NCBI GenBank assembly: GCA_031380225.1 | Contig: JANNFX010000207.1 | Location: forward strand, 1-31,251 | Direction of reading: 5' to 3' | DNA: 31,251 nucleotides | Origin: JANNFX01 sp031380225 | Lineage (GTDB): Bacteria > Pseudomonadota > Alphaproteobacteria > Rhizobiales > Hyphomicrobiaceae | Shown here: piece by piece, positions 8,043 through 15,380 of the stretch | Numbering within the stretch: the first letter of the stretch is position 1 | Layout: each line of letters starts with the position of its first letter | Program-made: the position numbers and the translations under genes | Notes under the pieces: model-generated | What the model was told of the DNA's origin: nothing | Databases searched by the model: none | What the model saw: only the letters and a program-made list of their open reading frames with translations

Positions 8043-8867
8043 ATGGCACTAAAAACATTCCGCCCAACGTCGCCGAGCATGCGCCAATTGGTGCAGGTTG
8101 ATCGCAGCCACCTCTACAAGGGTGGTCCGGTCAAGATGCTGGTCGAAGGCAAGCAAAAGACAGGCGGCCGTAACGCCCATGGCCGTATCACCACGCGCCA
8201 CATCGGCGGCGGCCACAAGCAGTCGTATCGCAAGATCGACTTCAAGCGCCGCAACTTCGACGTTGCCGGCACGGTTGAGCGTTTGGAATACGATCCGAAC
8301 CGGACGGCGTTTATCGCGCTGATCAAGTATCCGGACGGCTCACTCGCTTACATCTTAGCTCCGCAGCGTTTGGCCGTTGGCGATCCTGTCGTCTCGGGCC
8401 AAAAGGTCGACGTGAAGCCTGGCAATGCAATGCCGCTCGGCTCGATGCCGGTTGGCACCATCGTCCATAACGTCGAATTGAAGCCAGGCCGTGGCGGTCA
8501 GCTGTCGCGTTCGGCCGGTGCCTTCGCTCAGCTCGTTGGCCGTGACGGTGGTTGGGCCGTCATCAAATTGAATTCGGGTGAGACCCGCAAAGTTCGATCG
8601 GACTGCATGGCTTCGGTCGGCGCCGTTTCGAACCCGGATCACTCAAACGAAGTAGTCGGCAAGGCCGGCCGCAACCGGTGGAAGGGCAACCGCCCGACTG
8701 TCCGCTCTATTGCTATGAACCCGATCGACCATCCGAACGGTGGCCGAACCAAGGGTGGTAAGCATTGGGCGACGCCGTGGGGCAAGCCGACCAAGGGTTA
8801 CAAGACGCGCAAGAACAAGTCGACGGACAAGTACATTGTCCGCGGCCGGGCAGCGAAGAAAGCATAA
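8043..8867 (+). CDS. rplB: 50S ribosomal protein L2
   Basis: L2 is a universally conserved protein that bridges subunits and supports the peptidyl transferase centre. The 274-residue length is close to the usual 273-278. It begins MALKTFRPTSPSMRQLVQV and holds 'KPGRGGQLSRSAGAFAQLVGRDGGWAVIKLNSGE' and 'MNPIDHPNGGRTKGGKHWATPWGKPTKGYKTRKNK'. The conserved His of 'NPIDHPNGG' (equivalent to His229 in E. coli) is present. The ribosome site GGGGTAGG lies just before the ATG. It follows rplW and precedes rpsS by 20 bases. Confidence 0.97.
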   Translation: MALKTFRPTSPSMRQLVQVDRSHLYKGGPVKMLVEGKQKTGGRNAHGRITTRHIGGGHKQSYRKIDFKRRNFDVAGTVERLEYDPNRTAFIALIKYPDGSLAYILAPQRLAVGDPVVSGQKVDVKPGNAMPLGSMPVGTIVHNVELKPGRGGQLSRSAGAFAQLVGRDGGWAVIKLNSGETRKVRSDCMASVGAVSNPDHSNEVVGKAGRNRWKGNRPTVRSIAMNPIDHPNGGRTKGGKHWATPWGKPTKGYKTRKNKSTDKYIVRGRAAKKA

Positions 8868-8887
8868 TAGGGTCGAGGAGAGAATTC

Positions 8888-9166
8888 GTGTCACGCTCTG
8901 TTTGGAAAGGCCCGTTCGTTGACGGTTTCATCCTGAAGAAGGCCGATAAGGTCCGCTCTTCCGGCCGCAATGAAATCATCAAGACCTGGAGCCGCCGGTC
9001 GACCATTCTTCCGCAGTTCGTCGGTCTGACGTTCGGCGTCCACAATGGCCACAAGCATGTTCCGGTGAATATCTCCGAGGATATGATTGGCCACAAGTTC
9101 GGCGAGTTCGCGCCCACCCGGTCGTTCCCGGGTCATGGTGGCGACAAGAAAGCGGTGAAGAAATAA
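8888..9166 (+). CDS. rpsS: 30S ribosomal protein S19
   Basis: S19 forms a complex with S13 in the 30S head and contacts the A-site tRNA region. The 92-residue protein reads (M)SRSVWKGPFVDGFILKKAD, then 'IKTWSRRSTILPQFVGLTFGVHNGHKHVPV' and 'MIGHKFGEFAPTRSF', as in the family. Translation starts at a GTG. It gives the exact family N-terminus, with GAGGAGAG a few bases upstream; the ATG far upstream would add an unrelated 41-residue extension inside rplB. The stop TAA overlaps the rplV ATG by one base. Confidence 0.96.
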   Translation: MSRSVWKGPFVDGFILKKADKVRSSGRNEIIKTWSRRSTILPQFVGLTFGVHNGHKHVPVNISEDMIGHKFGEFAPTRSFPGHGGDKKAVKK

Positions 9167-9600
9167 TGGGCAAACCAAGTCACGAGAGACGCCTCTCTGA
9201 CAAAGAGGCTCAAGCGGTAACCCGGAATCTCCGGATCTCGCCGCAGAAGCTTAACTTGGTCGCGGCCATGATCCGCGGCAAGAGGGTCGAAACCGCATTG
9301 GCTGAACTCGAATTTTCGAGAAAGCGCATCGCGACCGACGTCCGCAAGTGCTTGATGAGCGCCATTGCAAACGCCGAAAACAATCATAGCCTCGACGTCA
9401 ACCAGTTGGTCGTCAAGGAAGCGTGGGTCGGCAAGAATCTGGTTCTGAAGCGCTTTGCAGCGCGCGGCCGTGGCCGTGGCTCGGCGATCATGAAGCCATT
9501 GGCTCAGATCACCGTCGTCGTTCACGAGAAGGAAGAAGTCGTGGAACCGGCCAAGGTCAAGACTGAAAAGCGCGGCGCCGGCAAGAAGGAGGCCGCATAA
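9166..9600 (+). CDS. rplV: 50S ribosomal protein L22, with Lys/Ala/Glu C-terminal tail
   Basis: L22 contacts all 23S rRNA domains, and its beta-hairpin lines the exit tunnel. The hairpin with 'AARGRGRGSAIMKPLAQITVVV' is present. The protein is 144 residues, longer than the 110-residue E. coli form. About 25 extra residues at the C-terminus (EVVEPAKVKTEKRGAGKKEAA) are charged and low in complexity. Such tails are common in alphaproteobacterial L22. Both ends overlap neighbours by one base (rpsS stop, rpsC start), suggesting coupled translation. Confidence 0.96.
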   Translation: MGKPSHERRLSDKEAQAVTRNLRISPQKLNLVAAMIRGKRVETALAELEFSRKRIATDVRKCLMSAIANAENNHSLDVNQLVVKEAWVGKNLVLKRFAARGRGRGSAIMKPLAQITVVVHEKEEVVEPAKVKTEKRGAGKKEAA

Positions 9601-10391
9601 TGGGTCAAAAGGTCAACCCAATTGGTTTGCGCCTCGGCATCAACCGGACGTGGAACAGCCGCTGGTTCGCAGGCCGTAAAGAATATGGCAAGCTTCTTCA
9701 TGAAGACATCGCGATCCGCGATCACGTGATGAAGCAGCAGCGTGCTGCAGGCGTCGCCAAGGTTGTTGTTGAACGTCCCCATAAGAAGTGCCGCGTCACC
9801 GTTCACACCGCCCGTCCGGGCGTACTGATCGGCAAGAAGGGCGCTGACATTGAAAAGCTGCGTAGCGAGTTGGCGCGCTTCACGACATCGGAAGTTCATT
9901 TGAACATCCTTGAGATCAAGAAGCCTGACCTCGACGCGACGCTGGTCGCAGAGAACATCGCCCAGCAGCTCGAAAAGCGCGTTGCTTTCCGCCGCGCCAT
10001 GAAACGCGCCGTGCAATCAGCGCTTCGCGCTGGCGGCGTCGGCATTCGTATTAACGTCGCCGGCCGTTTGGGCGGCGCGGAAATCGCACGTACGGAATGG
10101 TACCGCGAAGGCCGCGTGCCACTTCATACGCTGCGCGCCGATATCGATTTCGGCTACGGCATCGCCCAGACCGCTTACGGCGTGATTGGCATCAAGGTTT
10201 GGATCTACAAGGGCGAAATCCTTGAGCATGATCCGATGGCAGCTGAGCGCCGGGCACTTGAAGGTGCCGATGCTCCAGGTGGCAATCGCCCGCCGCGCCG
10301 CGAACGTGACGACGATGACCGCCGTGATCGCCGGGGCCGTGGTGGCCGTGGCCGTGGTGGTGCAGCAAACGAGAATGCCGACAAGGCTTGA
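9600..10391 (+). CDS. rpsC: 30S ribosomal protein S3, with charged RG-rich C-terminal tail
   Basis: S3 forms part of the mRNA entry channel with helicase activity shared with S4 and S5. The KH domain is visible with 'RPGVLIGKKGADIEKLRSEL' (GKKG loop). The C-terminal domain has 'GRLGGAEIARTEWYREGRVPLHTLRADIDFGYG'. At 263 residues it is longer than the 233 of E. coli. The last 35 or so residues form a tail first rich in Arg/Asp (RRERDDDDRRDRRGR) and then in Gly/Arg (GGRGRGG). The start ATG overlaps the rplV stop. Low-complexity S3 tails occur in relatives, but this one is strikingly RG-rich. Confidence 0.96.
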   Translation: MGQKVNPIGLRLGINRTWNSRWFAGRKEYGKLLHEDIAIRDHVMKQQRAAGVAKVVVERPHKKCRVTVHTARPGVLIGKKGADIEKLRSELARFTTSEVHLNILEIKKPDLDATLVAENIAQQLEKRVAFRRAMKRAVQSALRAGGVGIRINVAGRLGGAEIARTEWYREGRVPLHTLRADIDFGYGIAQTAYGVIGIKVWIYKGEILEHDPMAAERRALEGADAPGGNRPPRRERDDDDRRDRRGRGGRGRGGAANENADKA

Positions 10392-10407
10392 GATTTGAGA
10401 TCAGACA

Positions 10408-10818
10408 ATGCTGCAACCAAAACGAACTAAGTTCCGCAAGCAGTTCAAGGGCCGCATTCATGGCGCCGCGAAAAGCGGCACCACGCTGGCTTTCGGCGAA
10501 GTGGGGCTCAAGGCTATGGAGCCAGAGCGTGTGACGGCTCGTCAGATCGAAGCGGCCCGCCGCGCGATCGCCCGCCACACCAAGCGTCAGGGCCGCATTT
10601 GGCTGCGCATCTTCCCGGATGTTCCGGTGACCAAGAAGCCGGCCGAAGTCCGCATGGGCTCGGGCAAGGGCGGTATTGAATTGTGGGTGGCTCGCGTCAA
10701 GCCGGGCCGCATCATGTTCGAGGTCGGCGGTGTCGATCCGAAGATCGCGAAAGAAGCATTGGAACTCGGCGCAGCGAAGCTGCCAATCAAGACGCGCGTA
10801 GTGATGCGCGTCGGTTGA
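10408..10818 (+). CDS. rplP: 50S ribosomal protein L16
   Basis: L16 helps place A-site tRNA near the peptidyl transferase centre and is a late-assembly protein. The 136-residue protein reads MLQPKRTKFRKQFKGR, then 'GFGEVGLKAMEP'-like 'LAFGEVGLKAMEPERVTARQIEAARRAI' and 'RMGSGKGGIELWVARVKPGRIMFEV'. The Arg that is hydroxylated in some bacteria lies in the RMGSGKG segment. It follows rpsC by 16 bases. Confidence 0.97.
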   Translation: MLQPKRTKFRKQFKGRIHGAAKSGTTLAFGEVGLKAMEPERVTARQIEAARRAIARHTKRQGRIWLRIFPDVPVTKKPAEVRMGSGKGGIELWVARVKPGRIMFEVGGVDPKIAKEALELGAAKLPIKTRVVMRVG

Positions 10819-10849
10819 GCCGGACAAAAGGATCGAGTGAGGACGGACT

Positions 10850-11056
10850 ATGAACGCTGAAATCAAAGGCATGACGCTCGACCAGCTGGATGACCAGTTG
10901 GCCAAGCTCAAGAAAGAGCAGTTCAACCTGCGCTTTCAGCGTGCGTCGGGCCAGCTCGAAAATACATCACGCATTCGCGAAGTGCGCCGGGATATCGCGC
11001 GCGTCAAGACTGCTAGCCGGGTCAAAAAGCCGTCGCCGGCAAAGTCGAGCGGTTGA
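10850..11056 (+). CDS. rpmC: 50S ribosomal protein L29
   Basis: L29 is a small helical-hairpin protein beside L23 at the tunnel exit. The 68-residue protein reads MNAEIKGMTLDQLDDQLAKLKKEQFNLRFQRASGQLENTSRIREVRRDIARVKT, in family order: two long helices and a short basic tail (KKPSPAKSSG). The distance of 31 bases from rplP and 12 to rpsQ fits the operon. The quoted run is described by its key parts: the LKKEQFNLRFQ helix and the NTSRIREVRRDIARVKT helix. Confidence 0.95.
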   Translation: MNAEIKGMTLDQLDDQLAKLKKEQFNLRFQRASGQLENTSRIREVRRDIARVKTASRVKKPSPAKSSG

Positions 11057-11068
11057 GGAGAGAACGAG

Positions 11069-11302
11069 ATGCCAAAGCGCGTCCTGCAGGGTACCGTTGT
11101 ATCCGACAAGAACGACAAGACGATCGTGGTTGAAGTGGAGCGCCGCTACACTCATCCGCTGCTGAAGAAAACCGTGCGCCGCACGAAAAAGTATCATGCC
11201 CACGACGAGGCCAACACGTTCAAGACTGGTGAAAAAGTCGTGATCGAAGAATGCCCGCCGATCTCGCGCAAAAAGCGCTGGACCGTGCAGCCAAAGGCCT
11301 GA
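11069..11302 (+). CDS. rpsQ: 30S ribosomal protein S17
   Basis: S17 is a primary 16S rRNA-binding protein with an OB fold. The 77-residue protein reads MPKRVLQGTVVSDKNDKT, then 'VEVERRYTHPLLKKTVRRTKKYHAHDE' and 'IEECPPISRKKRWTV', with the family-typical 'ECPPISKKK'-like motif. A GAGGAGAG ribosome site lies before the ATG. In E. coli this gene closes the S10 operon; here a 64-base gap with a hairpin separates it from rplN. Confidence 0.96.
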   Translation: MPKRVLQGTVVSDKNDKTIVVEVERRYTHPLLKKTVRRTKKYHAHDEANTFKTGEKVVIEECPPISRKKRWTVQPKA

Positions 11303-11319
11303 GTTAGAAGTTTTTTAAT

Positions 11320-11336
11320 GGCCGCCTTGCGCGGCC
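11320..11336 (+). other. Hairpin between rpsQ and rplN
   Basis: A perfect 6-bp stem GGCCGC/GCGGCC closes a 5-base loop. It is preceded, not followed, by a T run (11311-11316), so it is not a plus-strand terminator. It lies at the classic S10/spc operon border and 30 bases before rplN. Confidence 0.35.
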
Positions 11337-11366
11337 GGTTGAGATGAGAAGAGAAGGACCACTGCG

Positions 11367-11735
11367 ATGATCCAGATGGAGACAAATCTCGACGTCGCCG
11401 ACAATTCAGGCGCGCGCCGCGTCCAGTGCATCAAAGTGCTGGGTGGCTCGAAGCGCCGGTATGCGACTGTCGGTGATACGATCGTGGTGTCTGTCAAAGA
11501 GGCGATCCCCAAGGGTCGCGTCAAGAAGGGCCAGGTCATGAAGGCCGTGATCGTGCGCACTGCCAAGGGCATCCGCCGTCCGGATGGTTCCGTGATCCGT
11601 TTCGACCGCAACGCGGCCGTTCTCGTCAACGCCACCGGTGACCCGGTTGGTACGCGTATTTTTGGACCTGTGACGCGCGAACTGCGCGGCAAGAACCATA
11701 TGAAGATAATCAGCCTCGCTCCGGAGGTGCTGTGA
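11367..11735 (+). CDS. rplN: 50S ribosomal protein L14
   Basis: L14 contacts 16S rRNA helix 14 to form an intersubunit bridge and binds the silencing factor RsfS. The 122-residue protein begins MIQMETNLDVADNSGARRV and contains 'KCIKVLGGSKRR'-like 'QCIKVLGGSKRRYATVGDTIVVSVKEAIPKGRVKKGQVMKAVIVRTAKGIRRPDGS' features and ends 'MKIISLAPEVL'. The length is exact for the family. The stop codon overlaps the rplX ATG. The ribosome site is GAGAAGAGAAGGACC. Confidence 0.97.
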   Translation: MIQMETNLDVADNSGARRVQCIKVLGGSKRRYATVGDTIVVSVKEAIPKGRVKKGQVMKAVIVRTAKGIRRPDGSVIRFDRNAAVLVNATGDPVGTRIFGPVTRELRGKNHMKIISLAPEVL

Positions 11736-12061
11736 TGACAGCGCTTAGAATTAAAAAAGGCGACCACGTCATCGTGTTGACGGGCCGCGATCGCGGCAAA
11801 CACGGCGAAGTTGTCGAAGTGATGCCGAAGGAAAACCGCGCGGTCGTGCGTGGCGTCAACGTCGCCCGTAAACATCAGAAGCAGACGGCGCGCGAAGAAG
11901 GCGGCATCGTTTCCAAGGAAGCGCCAATCCACGTTTCGAACCTTGCCCTCGAAGATCCGAAGGACGGCAAGCCAACCCGCGTTGGCTTCAAGATCCTGGC
12001 TGATGGCAAGAAAGTTCGGGTCGCCAAGCGCTCAGGCGAACTTATTCCGGAGAAGAATTAA
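11735..12061 (+). CDS. rplX: 50S ribosomal protein L24
   Basis: L24 is an assembly-initiator protein that binds the 5' end of 23S rRNA. The KOW motif is clear: RIKKGDHVIVLTGRDRGKHG (about residues 5-24). It is 108 residues. The ATG at 11735 is chosen because GGAGG (11723-11727) stands 7 bases before it; a GTG one codon earlier would leave only 4. The start overlaps the rplN stop. It is followed three bases later by rplE. Confidence 0.95.
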   Translation: MTALRIKKGDHVIVLTGRDRGKHGEVVEVMPKENRAVVRGVNVARKHQKQTAREEGGIVSKEAPIHVSNLALEDPKDGKPTRVGFKILADGKKVRVAKRSGELIPEKN

Positions 12062-12064
12062 GCC

Positions 12065-12757
12065 ATGGCCGAGAAAGACAAATCAGCAAAGGGCGCAGCC
12101 CCTGCCGGTGCTATGGCAAAGGGCGGCGGAGCAAAGGCTGCCGCCGGTAAAGCTAAGGCAAAGAAAGTAGCGGCGCCGACAGGTCCGCGCGAAATCAAGC
12201 CGCGTCCGGCCGGCTACAAGCCGCGCATGAAGACGCATTACGAAAAGACGGTGCGCGACGCGCTGCTGAAGAAGTTCGCCTATGCCAATCACATGCAGAT
12301 CCCCAAGCTTGAGAAAATCGTGCTCAATATGGGCGTCGGTGAAGCGACCGCAGACCGTAAGATCGTTGAAAGCGCCGCTGCTGACATGGCATTGATTGCC
12401 GGCCAGAAGCCAGTGATGACGCGTTCGACCAAATCGATTGCGACCTTCAAAGTTCGCGAAGGCATGACGCTCGGCTGCAAGGTTACGCTGCGCGGCGACC
12501 GCATGTACGAATTCCTGGACCGGTTTGTCACCATCGCGCTGCCGCGCGTGAAGGACTTCCGCGGTCTTAATCCGAAGAGCTTCGACGGCCGCGGCAACTA
12601 CGCTTGCGGATTGAAGGAGCACATCGTGTTCCCAGAAATCGACTATGACAACGTCGATAAGGTGCTGGGTATGGACGTGATTGTATGCACGTCCGCCAAA
12701 AACGACGATGAAGCGCGTGAGCTGCTTCGCGGTTTCAACTTCCCGTTCCGTAGCTAA
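12065..12757 (+). CDS. rplE: 50S ribosomal protein L5 with about 50-residue N-terminal extension
   Basis: L5 binds 5S rRNA and forms the central protuberance with contacts to P-site tRNA. The conserved protein runs from residue 55 (MKTHYEKTVRDALLKKF) to the end (ELLRGFNFPFR). 'KIVLNMGVGEA', 'GQKPVMTRSTKSIATFKVREGM' and 'FDGRGNYACGLKEHIVFPEI' are all present. The reading frame adds about 54 residues rich in Ala, Lys and Gly in front. The start at 12065 has GGAGAAG about 9 bases upstream. The internal ATG (12227) has no visible ribosome site, so the extension is likely translated. The total of 230 residues compares with about 180-186 normally. The extension resembles the basic Ala/Lys tails of other ribosomal proteins and could bind rRNA. 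Confidence 0.93.
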   Translation: MAEKDKSAKGAAPAGAMAKGGGAKAAAGKAKAKKVAAPTGPREIKPRPAGYKPRMKTHYEKTVRDALLKKFAYANHMQIPKLEKIVLNMGVGEATADRKIVESAAADMALIAGQKPVMTRSTKSIATFKVREGMTLGCKVTLRGDRMYEFLDRFVTIALPRVKDFRGLNPKSFDGRGNYACGLKEHIVFPEIDYDNVDKVLGMDVIVCTSAKNDDEARELLRGFNFPFRS

Positions 12758-12804
12758 GGGACCTCGGGCTCAAACGATACCCGAAAGGCCTTTGGAGGAG
12801 ACAT

Positions 12805-13110
12805 ATGGCAAAGACCAGTTCAGTCGAAAAGAATAACCGCCGCCGCCGCATGGTGGCTCAACAGGCCGGCAAGCGAAAGCGGTTGAAAGACATCGCCAAC
12901 GACCTGAAGCGTCCGGGCGAAGAGCGCTTTGCGGCACGGGTCAAGCTGGCTGAGATGCCACGCAATGGCTCGAAGGTTCGCATCCGCAACCGTTGCGAAT
13001 TGACGGGCCGCCCGCGCGGCACGTATCGCAAACTCAAGTTGTGCCGCAACCAGCTGCGCGAGCTGTCGCTCCAGGGTCTCATCCCTGGCATGGTCAAGTC
13101 GAGCTGGTAA
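12805..13110 (+). CDS. rpsN: 30S ribosomal protein S14 (zinc-free type)
   Basis: S14 is a 30S head protein near S3 and S10. At 101 residues it is the long form. It lacks the CxxC-n-CxxC zinc knuckle of short S14: only single Cys residues occur (RNRCELTGRPRGTYRK and LCRNQL). It ends 'LQGLIPGMVKSSW', the usual terminus. GGAGGAG precedes the ATG closely. It follows rplE by 47 bases; that gap can form a weak stem TCGGG/CCCGA. Confidence 0.97.
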   Translation: MAKTSSVEKNNRRRRMVAQQAGKRKRLKDIANDLKRPGEERFAARVKLAEMPRNGSKVRIRNRCELTGRPRGTYRKLKLCRNQLRELSLQGLIPGMVKSSW

Positions 13111-13124
13111 GGGATACACTGAAG

Positions 13125-13523
13125 ATGGCAATGAATGATCCCTTGGGCGATATGTTCACCCGAATCCGCAACGCGCAGATGCGCAAGCGGCCGAAGGTTT
13201 CGACGCCGGCTTCGAAGATGCGCGCAAGCGTTCTCGATGCACTGACCGAAGAAGGCTTTATCCGCGGCTACGCCCGGGTTGAGCAAAAGGGCAGCCTGCC
13301 CGAATTCGAAATTGAGCTGAAGTACTACAACGGCCAGCCAGCCATTCGCGAAATCACGCGCGTGTCGAAGCCAGGCCGCCGGGTTTATTCCCCGGTCAGC
13401 GATTTGAAGACCGTTGCCAACGGCCTCGGTGTGTCGATCATCTCAACGCCGAAGGGCGTCATGTCGGATGTGCGCGCACGCGAAGAGAATGTCGGCGGCG
13501 AAATCATCTGTAACGTATTCTAA
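13125..13523 (+). CDS. rpsH: 30S ribosomal protein S8
   Basis: S8 binds the central domain of 16S rRNA and, in E. coli, represses the spc operon at rplE. The 132-residue protein begins MAMNDPLGDMFTRIRNAQMR and ends 'ISTPKGVMSDVRAREENVGGEIICNVF', both typical. The start at 13125 is preferred over the ATG two codons later because relatives have an M-x-M-x-DPLGDM N-terminus; both are possible. It follows rpsN by 14 bases. A strong hairpin lies just after its stop. Confidence 0.96.
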   Translation: MAMNDPLGDMFTRIRNAQMRKRPKVSTPASKMRASVLDALTEEGFIRGYARVEQKGSLPEFEIELKYYNGQPAIREITRVSKPGRRVYSPVSDLKTVANGLGVSIISTPKGVMSDVRAREENVGGEIICNVF

Positions 13524-13531
13524 TTGGGAGC

Positions 13532-13550
13532 GGCCCAGCGGTGCTGGGCC
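13532..13550 (+). promoter_or_regulatory. Perfect 8-bp hairpin between rpsH and rplF
   Basis: GGCCCAGC (13532-13539) pairs with GCTGGGCC (13543-13550) around a 3-base loop. It lies 8 bases after the rpsH stop, and GAGG (13554-13557), the rplF ribosome site, follows almost at once. No T-tract follows. It could adjust ribosome access to rplF or guard the mRNA. Confidence 0.5.
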
Positions 13551-13565
13551 CTTGAGGCGAACGCC

Positions 13566-14105
13566 ATGTCACGAATTGGAAAAAAACCGGTCCCGGTGCC
13601 TGCAGGTGTGACAGCAACCGTCACCGGCAACACCGTCAAGATCAAGGGCACTAAGGGTGAGCTGTCGTTCACCTGTCCGGAAGAAATCAAGGTCGAGCAG
13701 ACTGCCGAAGGTATCGAAGTTTCGACGCGCGACGATACCAAGAAGGCGCGCTCGATGTGGGGCATGTCGCGCACCATGGTCGCTAACATGATCAAGGGTG
13801 TGACGGACGGCTACTCGCAGACTCTGGAAATCCACGGCGTTGGTTTTAAAGCCGCGCTGAAAGGCAAGGATTTGGTTTTGAGTGTTGGCTACAGCCATGA
13901 CGTGGTGCTGCCGGTTCCGGCTGGCGTTGACGTCAAAGTTGGCGGCGCCAAGCAGGATCAAGTCACTGTTTCGGGAATGAACCGTCAGGCCGTTGGCCAG
14001 ATGTCCGCTGAAATCCGCGCCTCACGCAAACCCGAGCCCTACCAGGGCAAGGGCGTGCGTTATCAGGGCGAATACATCTTCCGCAAGGAAGGCAAGAAGA
14101 AGTAA
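13566..14105 (+). CDS. rplF: 50S ribosomal protein L6
   Basis: L6 binds 23S rRNA near the sarcin-ricin loop. The sequence begins MSRIGKKPVPVPAGVTATV and ends 'EPYQGKGVRYQGEYIFRKEGKKK', both family hallmarks. The two-fold repeated L6 domains are full length at 179 residues. The ATG at 13566 is chosen over an in-frame codon at 13524, because the latter would add residues that read through the intergenic hairpin and lack resemblance to L6. It is followed by rplR after 11 bases. Confidence 0.97.
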   Translation: MSRIGKKPVPVPAGVTATVTGNTVKIKGTKGELSFTCPEEIKVEQTAEGIEVSTRDDTKKARSMWGMSRTMVANMIKGVTDGYSQTLEIHGVGFKAALKGKDLVLSVGYSHDVVLPVPAGVDVKVGGAKQDQVTVSGMNRQAVGQMSAEIRASRKPEPYQGKGVRYQGEYIFRKEGKKK

Positions 14106-14116
14106 AGGCCGAGCCA

Positions 14117-14479
14117 ATGAGCACGCACAGCAAATCTTTCCTAAAGCGCCGCGAGCGCGTGCGCCGCACGTTGAAATCGCGCGCCGATGGCAAAGCCCGG
14201 TTGACGGTCCACCGTTCGGGTAAGAACATTTACGCGCAAGTGATTGACGATCTGTCGGGCAAGACGCTCGCAGCCGCGTCGTCGCTTGAAAAAGATTTGC
14301 GCACGTCTTTGAAGACTGGCGCCGACAAGAATGCGGCGGCAACGGTTGGCAAACTGGTTGCCGAACGCGCCACCAAAGCTGGGGTCAAGGAAGTCATCTT
14401 TGATCGCGGCGGTTACATGTTCCACGGGCGTGTGAAAGCACTCGCCGATGCGGCCCGCGAAGGCGGCCTCAAGTTTTAA
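14117..14479 (+). CDS. rplR: 50S ribosomal protein L18
   Basis: L18 binds 5S rRNA together with L5 and L25 in the central protuberance. The 120-residue protein reads 'KRRERVRRTLKSRADGKARLTVHRSGKNIYAQVIDD' and ends 'VIFDRGGYMFHGRVKALADAAREGGLKF', exactly the family pattern. A short gap of 15 bases leads to rpsE, with GAAAGGG as its ribosome site. Confidence 0.97.
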   Translation: MSTHSKSFLKRRERVRRTLKSRADGKARLTVHRSGKNIYAQVIDDLSGKTLAAASSLEKDLRTSLKTGADKNAAATVGKLVAERATKAGVKEVIFDRGGYMFHGRVKALADAAREGGLKF

Positions 14480-14494
14480 TCGAAAGGGCTACAC

Positions 14495-15079
14495 GTGGCA
14501 CGCACACCTGACAAAGAGCGCGGCGGACGCGGCGGACGCGAGAAGGTCGAGAGCGAATTCTCCGACAAGCTCGTCCACATCAACCGCGTTGCAAAGGTCG
14601 TCAAAGGCGGTAAACGCTTCGGTTTCGCAGCATTGGTTGTCGTCGGCGACTTGAAGGGCCGGGTTGGCTTTGGTCATGGCAAGGCACGCGAAGTGCCGGA
14701 AGCGATCCGCAAGGCGACGGAAGCTGCCCGCCGCGGTTTGATCCGCGTACCGTTGCGCGACGCCCGGACGCTGCACCATGATAGCCACGGCCGCCACGGC
14801 GCCGGCAAGGTTATTTTGCGTTCAGCCCCTCCGGGCACCGGCATCATTGCTGGCGGCTCGATGCGCGCCGTATTCGAAATGCTCGGCGTTCAAGACGTTG
14901 TTGCCAAATCGCTTGGCTCCAAGAACGCTTATAACGTGGTGCGTGCAACGTTCGATGCGCTCAAGGCTCAAGAAAGCCCGCGCATCATCGCCGCGCGCCG
15001 CAATAAGAAGGTTGCAGACATCGTTGCCCGCCGCCGTGATGGCTCGGGTGTTGGCGGCGAAGTTTCTGCAGAAGTATGA
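14495..15079 (+). CDS. rpsE: 30S ribosomal protein S5
   Basis: S5 affects decoding accuracy and mRNA unwinding. The double-stranded RNA-binding domain contains 'INRVAKVVKGGKRFGFAALVVVGD', where the KGGKRF loop is the spectinomycin-related site and is wild type. Next are 'GKAREVPEAIRKATEAA' and 'GTGIIAGGSMRAVFEMLGVQDVVAKSLGS'. The usual NPYN-like segment after SLGS reads 'KNAYN', a small change. The start is GTG (14495) with AAAGGG upstream, which gives the expected MARTPDKERGG. The length is 194 residues. Confidence 0.96.
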   Translation: MARTPDKERGGRGGREKVESEFSDKLVHINRVAKVVKGGKRFGFAALVVVGDLKGRVGFGHGKAREVPEAIRKATEAARRGLIRVPLRDARTLHHDSHGRHGAGKVILRSAPPGTGIIAGGSMRAVFEMLGVQDVVAKSLGSKNAYNVVRATFDALKAQESPRIIAARRNKKVADIVARRRDGSGVGGEVSAEV

Positions 15080-15126
15080 GGCGCCGCCTCTGGCGACGGC
15101 TGGAATTGATTTGAAGGTGACGTGAA

Positions 15127-15318
15127 ATGGCCGCCAAGAAAACCGTAACGATTGAACAGTACGCCAGCGCAGCCCGGCGGCCTGAAATTCAAACTCAGAC
15201 CTTGATCGGTCTTGGCCTGAATAAGATCGGGCGCCGCTCGACGCTGGAAGACACGCCGTCGGTGCGTGGCATGATCAATCGCATCAGCCATCTGGTTCGC
15301 GTCGTCACCGCCAAGTAA
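15127..15318 (+). CDS. rpmD: 50S ribosomal protein L30
   Basis: L30 is a small protein of the 50S subunit. The 63-residue protein reads MAAKKTVTIEQYASAARRP, then 'TLIGLGLNKIGRRSTLEDTPSVRGMINRISHLVRVV', the family core. It is preceded by 47 bases after rpsE with AAGGTGACG before the ATG. It is absent in some bacterial groups but typical of alphaproteobacteria in this place. Confidence 0.96.
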   Translation: MAAKKTVTIEQYASAARRPEIQTQTLIGLGLNKIGRRSTLEDTPSVRGMINRISHLVRVVTAK

Positions 15319-15380
15319 ATGAATTCTCACGGCCGCGCGATGTTGTGCGGGACCAATCGAGACTAGAGGAGTTCGGGTCC

